NCBI GenBank assembly: GCA_035506135.1
Contig: DATJPY010000053.1
Location: 1 to 42,497, forward strand
Direction: 5' to 3'
DNA from: DATJPY01 sp035506135
GTDB taxonomy: Bacteria > Myxococcota_A > UBA9160 > PR03
DNA: 42,497 nucleotides
Shown: in pieces, positions 32,627 through 40,555 of the stretch
Position numbering within the stretch: position 1 is the stretch's first letter
Layout: every line of letters starts with the position of its first letter
Notes under the pieces: generated by a model
What the model saw: the letters and a program-made list of their open reading frames with translations, nothing else
Databases searched by the model: none
Told to the model about the DNA's origin: nothing
Program-made: the position numbers and the translations under genes

Positions 32627-33534
32627 GGCGCGGGGATCGGCTCGCGGCTCTGCCGCGCCGCCGCGCGCGCGCCGACGAGCGCGCCGCCGCCGATCAGCGC
32701 GGCACCCGCGAGCGCGAAGGGGCCCGGCAGCTCGCCGAAGAAGAGCGCCCCCCAGAGCGCGGCGAAGACGATCTGCAGGTACGAGAGCACCGTCGCGCGG
32801 CTCGCCGTCTCGTGCGTGAGCCCGCGCGTGAGCCAGATCTGACCGAGCTGCGCGAAGACGCCGACGGCGCCGAGGTAGAGCCACTCGACGCCGTGCGGCC
32901 AGACGCCGGCCGCGATCACGGTGGGCAGCGCGGCCGGCGCCGAGACCAACGGGAAGTAGAGGACGATCACCAGCGGGTGCTCGGTGGCCGACAGGCTGCG
33001 CACGCCGACGTAGGCGACGGCGGTGAGGAGCGCGCCGCCGAGCGCAGCGGCGAGCGCTGCCGGATCGAGCGGCGCGGCGGCGCCGCCGAAGACGAACGCG
33101 GGGCGCGTCACGAGCAGCACGCCGAGCGAGCCGAGCACGAGCGACGCTCCGAGCGAGCGGTCGGGCCGCTCGCCGAGGACGAGCGCGGCCAGGAGCGCCG
33201 TGAAGGTCGGGTGCAGGTACTGGATCATCGTCGCCTCGGCGAGCGGGAGGCGCGTCAGCGCGAAGAAGACGCACGAGAGCGCCGCGTAGCCCCACACGCC
33301 GCGCAGCATCAGGAGGCCGCGCCGGTGTCCCCAGGGCGCGACGCCGGCGCGGCGCAGCAGCGCGAACGAGAGCGCGAGCGATACCAGCGCGCGCAGGAAG
33401 ACGATCTCCTGCGACGGGAGCCTCTGGCCGAGCGACTTCACGAACGCGCTCATCGCGCTGAAGGCGAGCGCTGCGAGCGCCATGTAGCGGACGCCCGGCG
33501 GGATGCGGCGCCACACGCGTCGGCTCGACGGCAT
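32620..33534 (-). CDS. DMT superfamily (EamA) transporter
   Basis: A 304-residue inner-membrane permease with two EamA repeats, about residues 15-150 and 165-295, and about ten transmembrane helices. Visible EamA features include FLRALVSLALSFALLRR, the ATMIQYLHPTFTALLAALVLGE motif at the end of repeat 1 and ATVLSYLQIVFAALWGALFFGE at the same place in repeat 2. Family members export metabolites or amino acids. The ATG begins 1 bp after the stop of the FAD oxidoreductase gene, so the two form a transcription unit. Confidence 0.92.
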   Translation of the reverse strand: MPSSRRVWRRIPPGVRYMALAALAFSAMSAFVKSLGQRLPSQEIVFLRALVSLALSFALLRRAGVAPWGHRRGLLMLRGVWGYAALSCVFFALTRLPLAEATMIQYLHPTFTALLAALVLGERPDRSLGASLVLGSLGVLLVTRPAFVFGGAAAPLDPAALAAALGGALLTAVAYVGVRSLSATEHPLVIVLYFPLVSAPAALPTVIAAGVWPHGVEWLYLGAVGVFAQLGQIWLTRGLTHETASRATVLSYLQIVFAALWGALFFGELPGPFALAGAALIGGGALVGARAAARQSREPIPAPQ

Positions 33535-33535
33535 G

Positions 33536-34666
33536 CTAGGCCGTCCGCATCCGCCGCACGTAGCGGCGATCGATCCAGTCCTTCAGCGCGAACCCGAGGC
33601 GCCCCTCGAAGGAGACGCCCCATTTCGTCCCGAGCGCGCGGCCGTCCCCGAGGTTGAGGAGCGCGAGCGCGTCGCGCTGCGGCCGGTAGCTCTCGAGCGG
33701 GCGACCGTCGAGGGCCGCGCGCAGGTTCCGCGCGAGAACGGGCCCCTGCCGCACCGCGTGTACACCGGCCTTGGGGAGCGGCGGCTCCAACGCGGCGCAG
33801 TCGCCGGCCGCGAAGAGCTCGCCCCGGCCCTCGACCTGCAGCGTCGGGCCCACGCGCACGAAGCCCGCGCGGTCGGTGGGCAGCCCCGAGGCGGCTAGCC
33901 AGGCGGGGCCGGAGGCGCCCGCGGCCCAGATCGCAGTATCGCATTCGAGTGTCGCTCCGCTCGCGAGCGTCACGCTCTTCTCGTCGATCGACGCGACCAC
34001 CGCGCCGAGCCGAAGCTCGATCCCGCGCGCTCGCGCCGCCCGCTCGACGCGTCGCGCGACGCGCTCGCGAAGCGCCGGCAAGAGGCGCGGCGCCGCCTCC
34101 AGCAGGACGACGCCGGCTCCCGCGAGGCCCTCGCGCGCCAGCCGCGCCCGGACGGCGAAGGCGATCTCCATGCCACCGGCGCCGCCGCCGACGACGGCGA
34201 CGCGGAAGCGCTCCATCGCCCGCGCGCGCGCGAGCATGGCGTCGAGCCCGTGCAGCAGCCGATCGAGCGGCCGCGCCGCCAGCGCGTGCCGAGCGACGCC
34301 GGGGAGCTCGGCCCCGCCGGCCTCCGAGCCGACGTCGAGCGAAGCGACGTCGAAGGGAAGCGGCGCAGCGCCCGCGAGCTCGATCCGATGCGCGCCTGCG
34401 TCGATGCCCGTGGCGCGCGCCACGACCAGCCGTGCCCCCACGCGCGCGGCCAGCGGCCGCACGTCGATCGCGAGGTCGCTCGGCGCGTATCGACCCGCGA
34501 TCAGCCCCGGCACCATGCCCGAGTAGACCGAGCGGGGGTCGGCCGCCACGACGCAGAGGCGCACGCCGGGGTCCGGTGTCGCGGGCCAGCTCCGGAGCAC
34601 CTCGAGATGGGCGTGGCCGCCGCCGACGAGCACGAGGTCGCGGCTTCCGGACGCCACGGCGCGCAT
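33536..34666 (-). CDS. FAD-dependent NADH dehydrogenase-like oxidoreductase (SelD-associated family, without SelD)
   Basis: A 376-residue flavoprotein with two Rossmann folds: DLVLVGGGHAHLEVL (about 10-24, FAD) and VAVVGGGAGGMEIAFAVRARL (about 150-170, NADH). The FAD-binding aspartate is in LFAAGDCAAL. VYSGMVPGLIAGRY and the overall layout match the pyridine-nucleotide-disulfide oxidoreductase family that is often fused to selenophosphate synthetase (TIGR03169-type). Here it stands alone. It is related to type II NADH dehydrogenase; electron acceptor unknown. ATG at 34666 is chosen because the longer open frame would run across the divergent lipoprotein gene. Confidence 0.85.
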   Translation of the reverse strand: MRAVASGSRDLVLVGGGHAHLEVLRSWPATPDPGVRLCVVAADPRSVYSGMVPGLIAGRYAPSDLAIDVRPLAARVGARLVVARATGIDAGAHRIELAGAAPLPFDVASLDVGSEAGGAELPGVARHALAARPLDRLLHGLDAMLARARAMERFRVAVVGGGAGGMEIAFAVRARLAREGLAGAGVVLLEAAPRLLPALRERVARRVERAARARGIELRLGAVVASIDEKSVTLASGATLECDTAIWAAGASGPAWLAASGLPTDRAGFVRVGPTLQVEGRGELFAAGDCAALEPPLPKAGVHAVRQGPVLARNLRAALDGRPLESYRPQRDALALLNLGDGRALGTKWGVSFEGRLGFALKDWIDRRYVRRMRTA

Positions 34667-34678
34667 CCTAGCGGGTGT

Positions 34679-34718
34679 CGGAGCCCGCCCCTTCCCCGTA
34701 GCGGAGCCCGCCCCTTCC
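34679..34718. repeat. two 17-bp direct repeats
   Basis: CGGAGCCCGCCCCTTCC occurs at 34679-34695 and 34702-34718 (period 23 bp) in the 88-bp divergent gap between the FAD oxidoreductase and the lipoprotein genes, directly before a TAGGAT hexamer. Confidence 0.85.
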
Positions 34719-34722
34719 TCGA

Positions 34723-34728
34723 TAGGAT
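34723..34728 (+). promoter_or_regulatory. possible -10 element of the DUF3313 gene
   Basis: TAGGAT lies 26 bp ahead of the ATG at 34755; GGAGGGAGG provides the ribosome-binding site. No convincing -35 is visible; the direct repeats occupy that region. Confidence 0.35.
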
Positions 34729-34754
34729 CCACGCCTTCACGGAGGGAGGATCTC

Positions 34755-35468
34755 ATGTCTCGGACGAGTGGTTTCGCTTCCGTCTCCGGTGCCGTGCTCA
34801 TCGGCGTGGCCGCCTGGCTCGCGGGCTGCTCCGCGACCATCCCGGAGAAGCCGGTCGAGACGCCCAAGGTGACCGGCTTCCTCGGCACCACCTACGACAA
34901 GCTCCAGCCCGGAGACGAAGGCCAGGCTGCGCTTCGCTACGTGGCGTCCGACGTGGACTGGAAGCAGTACAAGGCGCTCCTCCTCGAGCCGGTGCAGTTC
35001 TGGGCCGGAGACGACTCGAAGGTCGAGCCCGAGACGCAGCAGATGCTGACGACGTACTTCTACAACGCGATCAAGGCGGACCTGACGAAGCACCACTTCA
35101 AGCTGGTCGATCTTCCGGGACCCGGCGTGATCCGCGTGCAGATCGCGATCACCGACGTCACCACTGCGGTCCCGGTGCTGCGCACCGTCTCGGTGATCGT
35201 GCCGCAGGCGCGGATCCTCAATCAGGCGCAGTCGCTGATCAGCGGGAAGTACGCGTTCTCGGGCTCGGCGGAAGTCGCCCTCAAGGCCACGGACTCGCAG
35301 ACGGGACAGATCCTCGCCGCGGCGATCGACCGGCGCGCGGGCGGCGGAAGCGTGACGCAGGCGGCGCAGTGGCAGTGGGGCGACGCCAAGGCCGCCATGG
35401 ACTTCTGGGCCGAGCGCTTCACCCAGCGCCTGGCGGAGCTTCAGCAGAAGAAGGTCGGATCGAAGTAG
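34755..35468 (+). CDS. DUF3313 family lipoprotein
   Basis: A 237-residue lipoprotein with a signal peptide ending in the lipobox LAGC (Cys25). The mature part contains the DUF3313 pattern: FLGTTYDKLQPG, YKALLLEPVQFW, LTTYFYNAIKADL and VRVQIAITDVTTA-like strands. Ser26 after the cysteine fits outer-membrane sorting. Function is unknown. It is transcribed toward the FadE pair, whose own promoter and operator lie in the 58-bp gap that follows. Confidence 0.88.
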   Translation: MSRTSGFASVSGAVLIGVAAWLAGCSATIPEKPVETPKVTGFLGTTYDKLQPGDEGQAALRYVASDVDWKQYKALLLEPVQFWAGDDSKVEPETQQMLTTYFYNAIKADLTKHHFKLVDLPGPGVIRVQIAITDVTTAVPVLRTVSVIVPQARILNQAQSLISGKYAFSGSAEVALKATDSQTGQILAAAIDRRAGGGSVTQAAQWQWGDAKAAMDFWAERFTQRLAELQQKKVGSK

Positions 35469-35488
35469 CGTCCGGCGTGGTCGAAATT

Positions 35489-35502
35489 TGATACGTGTTC
35501 TA
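35489..35502. promoter_or_regulatory. KstR-like operator, site 2
   Basis: TGATACGTGTTCTA differs from the KstR consensus TnnAACnnGTTnnA at one defined position and from site 1 (17841-17854) at two of 14 bases. It overlaps the likely -10 (TCTATT, 35499-35504) of the FadE pair, 25 bp before the ATG. The surrounding run AAATTTGATACGTGTTCTAT is unusually A/T-rich for this DNA. Confidence 0.6.
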
Positions 35503-35526
35503 TTTTCGGGGGCCAGGAGGCATGCC

Positions 35527-36702
35527 ATGCACGTCGAGCTGACCCCCGAGCTGCAGGCGCTCCAGACCGAGCTGCGGAGCTACTTCGCCCGCCTGATGAC
35601 CCAGGAGCTGCAGCAGGAGATCGCCGGCAGCGAGGGCGGAGGGCCGCTCTACCGCAAGACGCTCAAGCAGATGGGGGCAGACGGCTGGCTCGGCATCGGC
35701 TGGCCGAAGCAGTGGGGCGGCCAGGGCCGCACGCCGATCGAGCAGATGATCTTCGCCGACGAGGTGCAGCGCGCGGGCTTCCCGCTGCCGTTCCTGACGC
35801 TCAACACGGTCGGCCCGACGCTCATGCACTACGGCTCCGACGAGCTGCGGGAGGAGTTCCTGCCGCGCATCCTGCGCGGCGAGTGCCACTTCTCGATCGG
35901 CTACTCGGAGCCCGGCGCCGGCACCGATCTCGCTTCGCTCAAGACGCGCGCGGTGCGGGACGGCGACGACTGGGTGATCGACGGCCAGAAGGTCTTCACC
36001 AGCCTCGCCGACTTCGCCGACTACATCTGGCTCGCGGCGCGCACCGATCCGCAGGCGCCGAAGCACCGCGGCATCTCGATGTTCGTGGTGCCGACCACGT
36101 CGCCCGGCTTCAAGCTGACGCCGACCTGGACGATGGGCGGCGTCCGCACCAACACGACCTACTACGAGAGCGTGCGCGTCCCGAATCGCTACCTGGTCGG
36201 CGGCGAGAACAAGGGCTGGAGCCTGATCACCTCGCAGCTCAACCACGAGCGCGTGTCGCTGACCCCCTACGGCCCCTCGCAGCGCATGTTCGAGGAGGTG
36301 CGGCGCTACGCGAAGGAGACGAAGCTCGCCGACGGCCGCCGCGTGATCGACCAGGGCTGGGTGCGCGACGCGCTCGCCTGGGTCTGGGCGAAGCTCGAGG
36401 CGCTGCGGCTCATGCAGTGGAAGCTCGCCTGGAGCATGACGCGCGGCCGGCTGCACCCGGCCGACGCCTCGGCGGTGAAGGTCTACGCGACGGAGCTCTA
36501 CGTGCAGGCGTACCGCCGGCTGATGGAGATCCTGGGGCCGGCCGGGGCGCTCTCCGCCGACTCTCCGGGCGCGGTCGCGCGCGGGCGGCTCGAGCGCATG
36601 TACCGCGCCACGCTGATCCTGACCTTCGGCGGCGGCACCAACGAGGTACAGCGCGACATCATCGCGATGGCCGGGCTCGGCCTGCCCCATTACAAGAGCT
36701 GA
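35527..36702 (+). CDS. fadE26: acyl-CoA dehydrogenase alpha subunit, FadE26 (ChsE4)-like
   Basis: A 391-residue acyl-CoA dehydrogenase that reads collinearly with remembered FadE26 of Mycobacterium: LRSYFARLM, KQMGADGWLGIGWPKQWGGQ, LHYGSDEL-like stretch, HFSIGYSEPGAGTDLASLKT, DGQKVFTSLADFADYIWLA, LITSQLNHERVSL and ILTFGGGTNEVQRDIIAMAGLGLP. FadE29 is the next nearest remembered relative. In Mycobacterium FadE26-FadE27 form an alpha2beta2 enzyme that dehydrogenates steroid-CoAs with intact side chains. The ATG at 35527 is used because AGGAGG lies 7 nt upstream. It is followed 88 bp later by the matching beta subunit and preceded by a KstR-like site. Confidence 0.88.
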   Translation: MHVELTPELQALQTELRSYFARLMTQELQQEIAGSEGGGPLYRKTLKQMGADGWLGIGWPKQWGGQGRTPIEQMIFADEVQRAGFPLPFLTLNTVGPTLMHYGSDELREEFLPRILRGECHFSIGYSEPGAGTDLASLKTRAVRDGDDWVIDGQKVFTSLADFADYIWLAARTDPQAPKHRGISMFVVPTTSPGFKLTPTWTMGGVRTNTTYYESVRVPNRYLVGGENKGWSLITSQLNHERVSLTPYGPSQRMFEEVRRYAKETKLADGRRVIDQGWVRDALAWVWAKLEALRLMQWKLAWSMTRGRLHPADASAVKVYATELYVQAYRRLMEILGPAGALSADSPGAVARGRLERMYRATLILTFGGGTNEVQRDIIAMAGLGLPHYKS

Positions 36703-36790
36703 TGAGCGCAGATGAGCCTCCGCGCATGCCCGCAGAACGGTTTCCGTTTCCCGCGTAGCGAGCCGCAGGCGAGCGGCGAGGTGTCATAAG
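36703..36790 (+). other. gap between the two FadE subunit genes with a fragment of the dispersed repeat
   Basis: TAGCGAGCCGCAGGCGAGCG (36763-36782) matches the minus-strand core of element A (CAGCGAGCCGAAGGCGAGCG) at 18 of 20 bases. A TGATGA overlap at 36700-36705 starts an 18-codon open frame ending at 36758, too short to support as a gene. No terminator is visible, so the two FadE genes are probably cotranscribed. Confidence 0.5.
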
Positions 36791-37906
36791 TTGGACTTCT
36801 CGTTCAGCGACGAGCAGCAGGCGCTCCGCGAGGTGGCGCGCAAGATCCTCGAGGCCGAGGCGACGCCCGACCGCCTGCGCGAGGTCGAGAAGAGCGAGGA
36901 GCGCATCGACCGCCGGCTGTGGGCGGAGCTGGCCAAGGCGAACCTGCTGGGCGCGGCGCTCCCCGAGGCGCACGGCGGGAGCGGGATGGGCTTCTTCGAG
37001 CTCTGCCTGCTGCTCGAGGAGATCGGCCGCGCGGTGGCGCCGGTCCCGGTGTGGCCGACGCTGGTGCTCGCCGGGCTCCCGATCGCGCGCTTCGGCAGCG
37101 CGGAGCAGCAGAAGCGCTGGCTGCCGCCGATCGTCGCCGGCGAGTCGATCCTCACGGCTGCGCTCGCCGAGCCTGCCAACGTCGATCCGCTCGCTCCGGC
37201 GACGCACGCCGTGCGCGACGGCAGCGACTTCCGCCTGAGCGGGACCAAGTTCTGCGTGCCGGCCGGGATGGTCGCCGAGCGGATCCTCGTTCCCGCGAAG
37301 ACGGGCGAGGGACGCGTCGGTCTCTTCCTCGTCGACCCGCGCGCGCCCGGCGTGACGGTCGAGCGCCAGGTCGCGACGAGCCGCGAGATCCAGGCCCAGA
37401 TCCGGCTCGATGCACAGCGCGTCCGAGCGGACGAGGTGATCGGCGATCCGGAGGCCGGGCTCGACGCGCTCCAGTGGCTCGTCGAGCGCGCCACGGCGGC
37501 GCTCTGCGCGATGCAGCTCGGCGTCGCCGAGCGGGCGCTCCGGATCACGGCGGACTACGCCGCGCAGCGCCAGCAGTTCGACCGGCCGATCGGAAGCTTC
37601 CAGGCCGTCCACACGCGCGCCGCCGACGCCTACGTCGAGCTCGAGACGCTGCGCCTCACCGCGTGGCAGGCGGCCTATCTGCTCTCGCAGCACGAGACGG
37701 CGAGCGAGGCGGCTTCGATCGCCAAGTTCTTCGCCGGAGACGCGGCGCACACGGTGACCTACGCCGCCGAGCACCTGCACGGCGGCATCGGCGCGGACGT
37801 CGACTACCCGATCCACCGCTACTACCTGTGGTCGCGCCAGATCGAGCTGACGCTCGGCTCGAGCGCGAGCCACCTCGCGGCGCTGGGAGAGAAGCTGGCG
37901 CGCTGA
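36791..37906 (+). CDS. fadE27: acyl-CoA dehydrogenase beta subunit, FadE27 (ChsE5)-like
   Basis: A 371-residue protein that reads collinearly with remembered FadE27/FadE28: EERIDRRLWAELAKANLLG, a middle domain lacking the usual FAD loops, ADYAAQRQQFDRPIGSFQAV, LRLTAWQAAYLL and EHLHGGIGADVDYPIHRYY. Beta subunits of these heterotetramers supply part of the FAD site but not the catalytic base. Start is TTG at 36791 behind GCGAGGTG, where homology begins (DFSFSDEQQALREV); no ATG is nearby. Its partner is the preceding FadE26-like gene. Confidence 0.87.
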   Translation: MDFSFSDEQQALREVARKILEAEATPDRLREVEKSEERIDRRLWAELAKANLLGAALPEAHGGSGMGFFELCLLLEEIGRAVAPVPVWPTLVLAGLPIARFGSAEQQKRWLPPIVAGESILTAALAEPANVDPLAPATHAVRDGSDFRLSGTKFCVPAGMVAERILVPAKTGEGRVGLFLVDPRAPGVTVERQVATSREIQAQIRLDAQRVRADEVIGDPEAGLDALQWLVERATAALCAMQLGVAERALRITADYAAQRQQFDRPIGSFQAVHTRAADAYVELETLRLTAWQAAYLLSQHETASEAASIAKFFAGDAAHTVTYAAEHLHGGIGADVDYPIHRYYLWSRQIELTLGSSASHLAALGEKLAR

Positions 37907-37931
37907 CCCCAGCTGGTAGACTGGCCGGCGC

Positions 37932-38636
37932 ATGCGTCGACCTCGTGCCCCCACCGCGGTCTCCGAAACTCTCGGGCGGTCGAGATTCCTCCTCCTCCTT
38001 CTCTCGCTCATGCTGATGTACGCCGTCCAGCCGATGCTGGGAGAGCAGGAGCGGGAGATCGTCGGCCGCGATGCGGCGCTGGCCCTGGTGCTGCTCATGG
38101 GCGTCTGGAGCATGAGCCACAGCAGGCTCCTCTTCCTGACCGGACTCGGTTTGGTCGTCCCGACCCTGGCCGCGGCGTGGTTGGCCAGCACCTCTTCGAT
38201 CCCGGGCGTCGATCTCGTCGGCCTCGCCTTCGGTCTGGGATTCCTGCTCTTCATGATCGCGACGCTGCTCTCGATCGTGCTGCGCTCGAGGGCGGTCACC
38301 ACCGATACGATCCTCGGCGGGATCTGCGTCTACATGCTGCTGGCGCTGGCGTGGACGGTGGTCTTCTCGATGCTCGAGATCGCCGAGCCCGAGTCGTTCG
38401 CAAATCCCTCGGGTCCGCTGACGAAGGTCCCGCAGAAGGGCGGACTGATGGTTCCGGAGCTCCTCCACTACAGCGTGTTCGTGATCACATCGATGGGGCC
38501 CGGCTACGTGCAGCCGATGACGCGCCTGGCGCGCGCGTGGACCGGGCTCGCGGCGATCAGCGGCCAGCTCTATCTGGCGGTCTTCATTGCGCGCCTGGTC
38601 GGGCTGCACGCCTCGCAGCTTCGCCGGGACGCCTGA
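37932..38636 (+). CDS. potassium-channel-like membrane protein with altered selectivity filter
   Basis: A 235-residue membrane protein with about six or seven helices and a C-terminal pore-like unit of two helices (TILGGICVYMLLALAWTVVFS and LARAWTGLAAISGQLYLAVF) around a re-entrant segment LLHYSVFVITSMGPGYVQP (177-195). This aligns with LYYSFVTLTTVGYGDIxP of two-helix potassium channels, but the TVGYGD filter is replaced by SMGPGY. Conduction and selectivity are therefore unclear. The ATG at 37932 lies 25 bp after the FadE27-like stop, and GTG of the CLC gene 3 bp after its own stop, so the two ion-transport genes are linked. Confidence 0.75.
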   Translation: MRRPRAPTAVSETLGRSRFLLLLLSLMLMYAVQPMLGEQEREIVGRDAALALVLLMGVWSMSHSRLLFLTGLGLVVPTLAAAWLASTSSIPGVDLVGLAFGLGFLLFMIATLLSIVLRSRAVTTDTILGGICVYMLLALAWTVVFSMLEIAEPESFANPSGPLTKVPQKGGLMVPELLHYSVFVITSMGPGYVQPMTRLARAWTGLAAISGQLYLAVFIARLVGLHASQLRRDA

Positions 38637-38639
38637 GCC

Positions 38640-39938
38640 GTGGAGCAGGGGCGCGAGCGGCGCCGCGACGTCGCACTGGTGCCGGCCCGTGCGCTCGCAG
38701 TCGGAGCGCTCACGGGGCTGGTGGGCGGCGCGTTCCGGATCGCCGTGTCGCTCGCCGGGGACGTCCACGAGCGCGCGCGCTCTCTCCCGCTTCCGCCGGC
38801 GCTGGTGTCGATCGCGCTCGGCGCGGCGATGGTCGCGACCGCCGTGTTCCTGGTGCGCCGCTTCGCGCCTGAAGCGGGCGGCAGCGGCGTGCAGGAGGTC
38901 GAGGGCGCGCTCGAGGGCGTGCGGCCCGTGCGCTGGCGGCGCGTCCTGCCGGTCAAGTTCGCGGGCGGCGCGCTCGGGCTCGGCTCCGGCCTCGCGCTCG
39001 GGCGCGAGGGCCCGACCATCCAGATGGGCGGCGCGCTCGGCCGCCTCGTGGCCGACCTCCTGCGGCTCGATGCCGCGCAGACACACGTGCTCGTGGCGAG
39101 CGGCGCAGGGGCGGGTCTGGCGGCTGCCTTCAACGCGCCGCTCTCCGGCGCGCTCTTCGTGATCGAGGAGATGCGGCCGCACTTCCAGTACGGCGTCCTC
39201 TCGGTACAGGGCGTGCTGATCGCCTGCGCGACTGCGGACGCCGTGGTCCGGGTGATGCTCGGGGGCAACCCGGTGCTGCCGCTGCCCGACTTCACCATGC
39301 CCTCGCTCGGCGCGCTCGGGCTCTTCCTCGCCTTCGGCGCGCTGGTCGGGGCGCTCGGCCGTCTCTTCAACGCGCTCCTGCTCGCCGGACTCGATCTCTT
39401 CGCCGCGATCCCCGACCGCGCGCGCGTCGCCGCGGCGGGCCTCGTGGGCGGCGCCACCGGGCTCCTGCTCTGGCTCCGGCCCCACGTCGTGGGTGGGGGC
39501 TACGCCACGATCGACGCCGCGACGGCCGGCGCGATCCCGGCGGCGGGTCTCCTGGCGCTCGTCGCCGCGCGCCTGGCGGCGACTGCGACGAGCTACGCGA
39601 CCGGCGCGCCGGGGGGGATCTTCGCACCGATGGTCGCGATCGGCGCGCTCCTGGGCCTCTGGTTCGGGCACGCCTGCCATGCCGCGTGGCCCGCCGCCGT
39701 CGCCGATCCCGGTGTCTTCGCCGTCGCGGGCATGGGCGCGCTCTTCGCGGCGACGGTGCGCGCCCCGCTCACCGGCATCGCGCTCGCCGCGGAGCTGACG
39801 GGTGAGTTCGCGCTGATCCTGCCGCTCACCGTGAGCGCAATCGGGGCGACGCTGATGGCGCACGCGCTGGGCGGGCAGCCCATCTACAGCGTGCTGCTCG
39901 ACCGGACGCTCGCGCGCACCCCGCGCCCGACAGCCTAA
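38640..39938 (+). CDS. CLC family chloride channel/H+ antiporter (ClcA-like)
   Basis: A 432-residue CLC protein. Signature segments: GSGVQEVEGAL at 81-91 (GSGIP with Pro replaced by Gln), GREGPTIQ at 121-128 with the gating glutamate, NAPLSGALFVIEEM near 165-178 with the internal proton glutamate, and GAPGGIFAPMVAIGA. Both glutamates suggest Cl-/H+ exchange rather than a passive channel. No cytoplasmic CBS domains are present, as in E. coli ClcA. GTG start at 38640; the last codons overlap the convergent pqiC gene by 4 bp. Confidence 0.94.
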   Translation: MEQGRERRRDVALVPARALAVGALTGLVGGAFRIAVSLAGDVHERARSLPLPPALVSIALGAAMVATAVFLVRRFAPEAGGSGVQEVEGALEGVRPVRWRRVLPVKFAGGALGLGSGLALGREGPTIQMGGALGRLVADLLRLDAAQTHVLVASGAGAGLAAAFNAPLSGALFVIEEMRPHFQYGVLSVQGVLIACATADAVVRVMLGGNPVLPLPDFTMPSLGALGLFLAFGALVGALGRLFNALLLAGLDLFAAIPDRARVAAAGLVGGATGLLLWLRPHVVGGGYATIDAATAGAIPAAGLLALVAARLAATATSYATGAPGGIFAPMVAIGALLGLWFGHACHAAWPAAVADPGVFAVAGMGALFAATVRAPLTGIALAAELTGEFALILPLTVSAIGATLMAHALGGQPIYSVLLDRTLARTPRPTA

Positions 39939-40555
39939 TGTGACGATGGAGTCGATGCAGCGAGCGCCGCCAGGCGCTCGGCGATCTGTCGTGTCACCGT
40001 CCGGAGGACCGTGCTCTGGGCGGCGACCAGGTCCGCGTACGACGTCGAGGCAATCGGCTGCTCGAGGCTGGATTCCTCGACGGCGACAGCGGCTCCGTCC
40101 GGCAGCGAGGCGATGGTCCAGCGCACGCGCAGCGCCACCTTCTCACCCGGCACGCCCTCGAACTCGCGGATGTCGAGGAGCACGCGATAGCGGGCCTCGA
40201 AGCGCGGCTCGGTCGGATAGATCACCACGCGCGCGGTCCCGAGCAGACGGCCGAGGTCGTCGGCCACGACGCGCAGGATGTCGGTGCCGAGCGAGCCGCC
40301 CCAGCGGTGCGCGTCGGCGACGACCAGCCGGTGGTCTCCGTCCCGGGTCACGATCTCCGGGCGGTCGAGGTACCGCGGGAACTCGAGCGGGCCGACCGCG
40401 AGCCCGAGCTCGGGCAGCGACGCGACGGGCGCGCCGGACGCCGCACCGGAGGCGGAGCTCAGCGTGTAGAAGTGAGGCATCGCGCTTCCGAAGCAGCCCG
40501 ATCCGATCGCGGCCGCGAGCCCGATGGCGGCGATGGCGCGCAGCACCTGCGACAT
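39935..40555 (-). CDS. pqiC: PqiC family lipoprotein
   Basis: A 206-residue outer-membrane lipoprotein of the PqiC/YmbA (ABC-type transport auxiliary) family. The signal peptide ends with a lipobox-like GSGC (Cys21), followed by the typical FYTLSS and, in the mature part, GLAVGPLEFPRYLDRPEIVTR and W-GGSLGTDILRVVADDL. PqiC binds the PqiB channel at the outer membrane. Its ATG overlaps the pqiB stop by 1 bp. Confidence 0.93.
   Translation of the reverse strand: MSQVLRAIAAIGLAAAIGSGCFGSAMPHFYTLSSASGAASGAPVASLPELGLAVGPLEFPRYLDRPEIVTRDGDHRLVVADAHRWGGSLGTDILRVVADDLGRLLGTARVVIYPTEPRFEARYRVLLDIREFEGVPGEKVALRVRWTIASLPDGAAVAVEESSLEQPIASTSYADLVAAQSTVLRTVTRQIAERLAALAASTPSSH

Noticed and set aside
36702..36758. 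An 18-codon open frame overlapping the FadE26-like stop (TGATGA)
   Set aside because: It is too short, proline-rich and without a recognisable relative; it is more likely chance or a coupling remnant.
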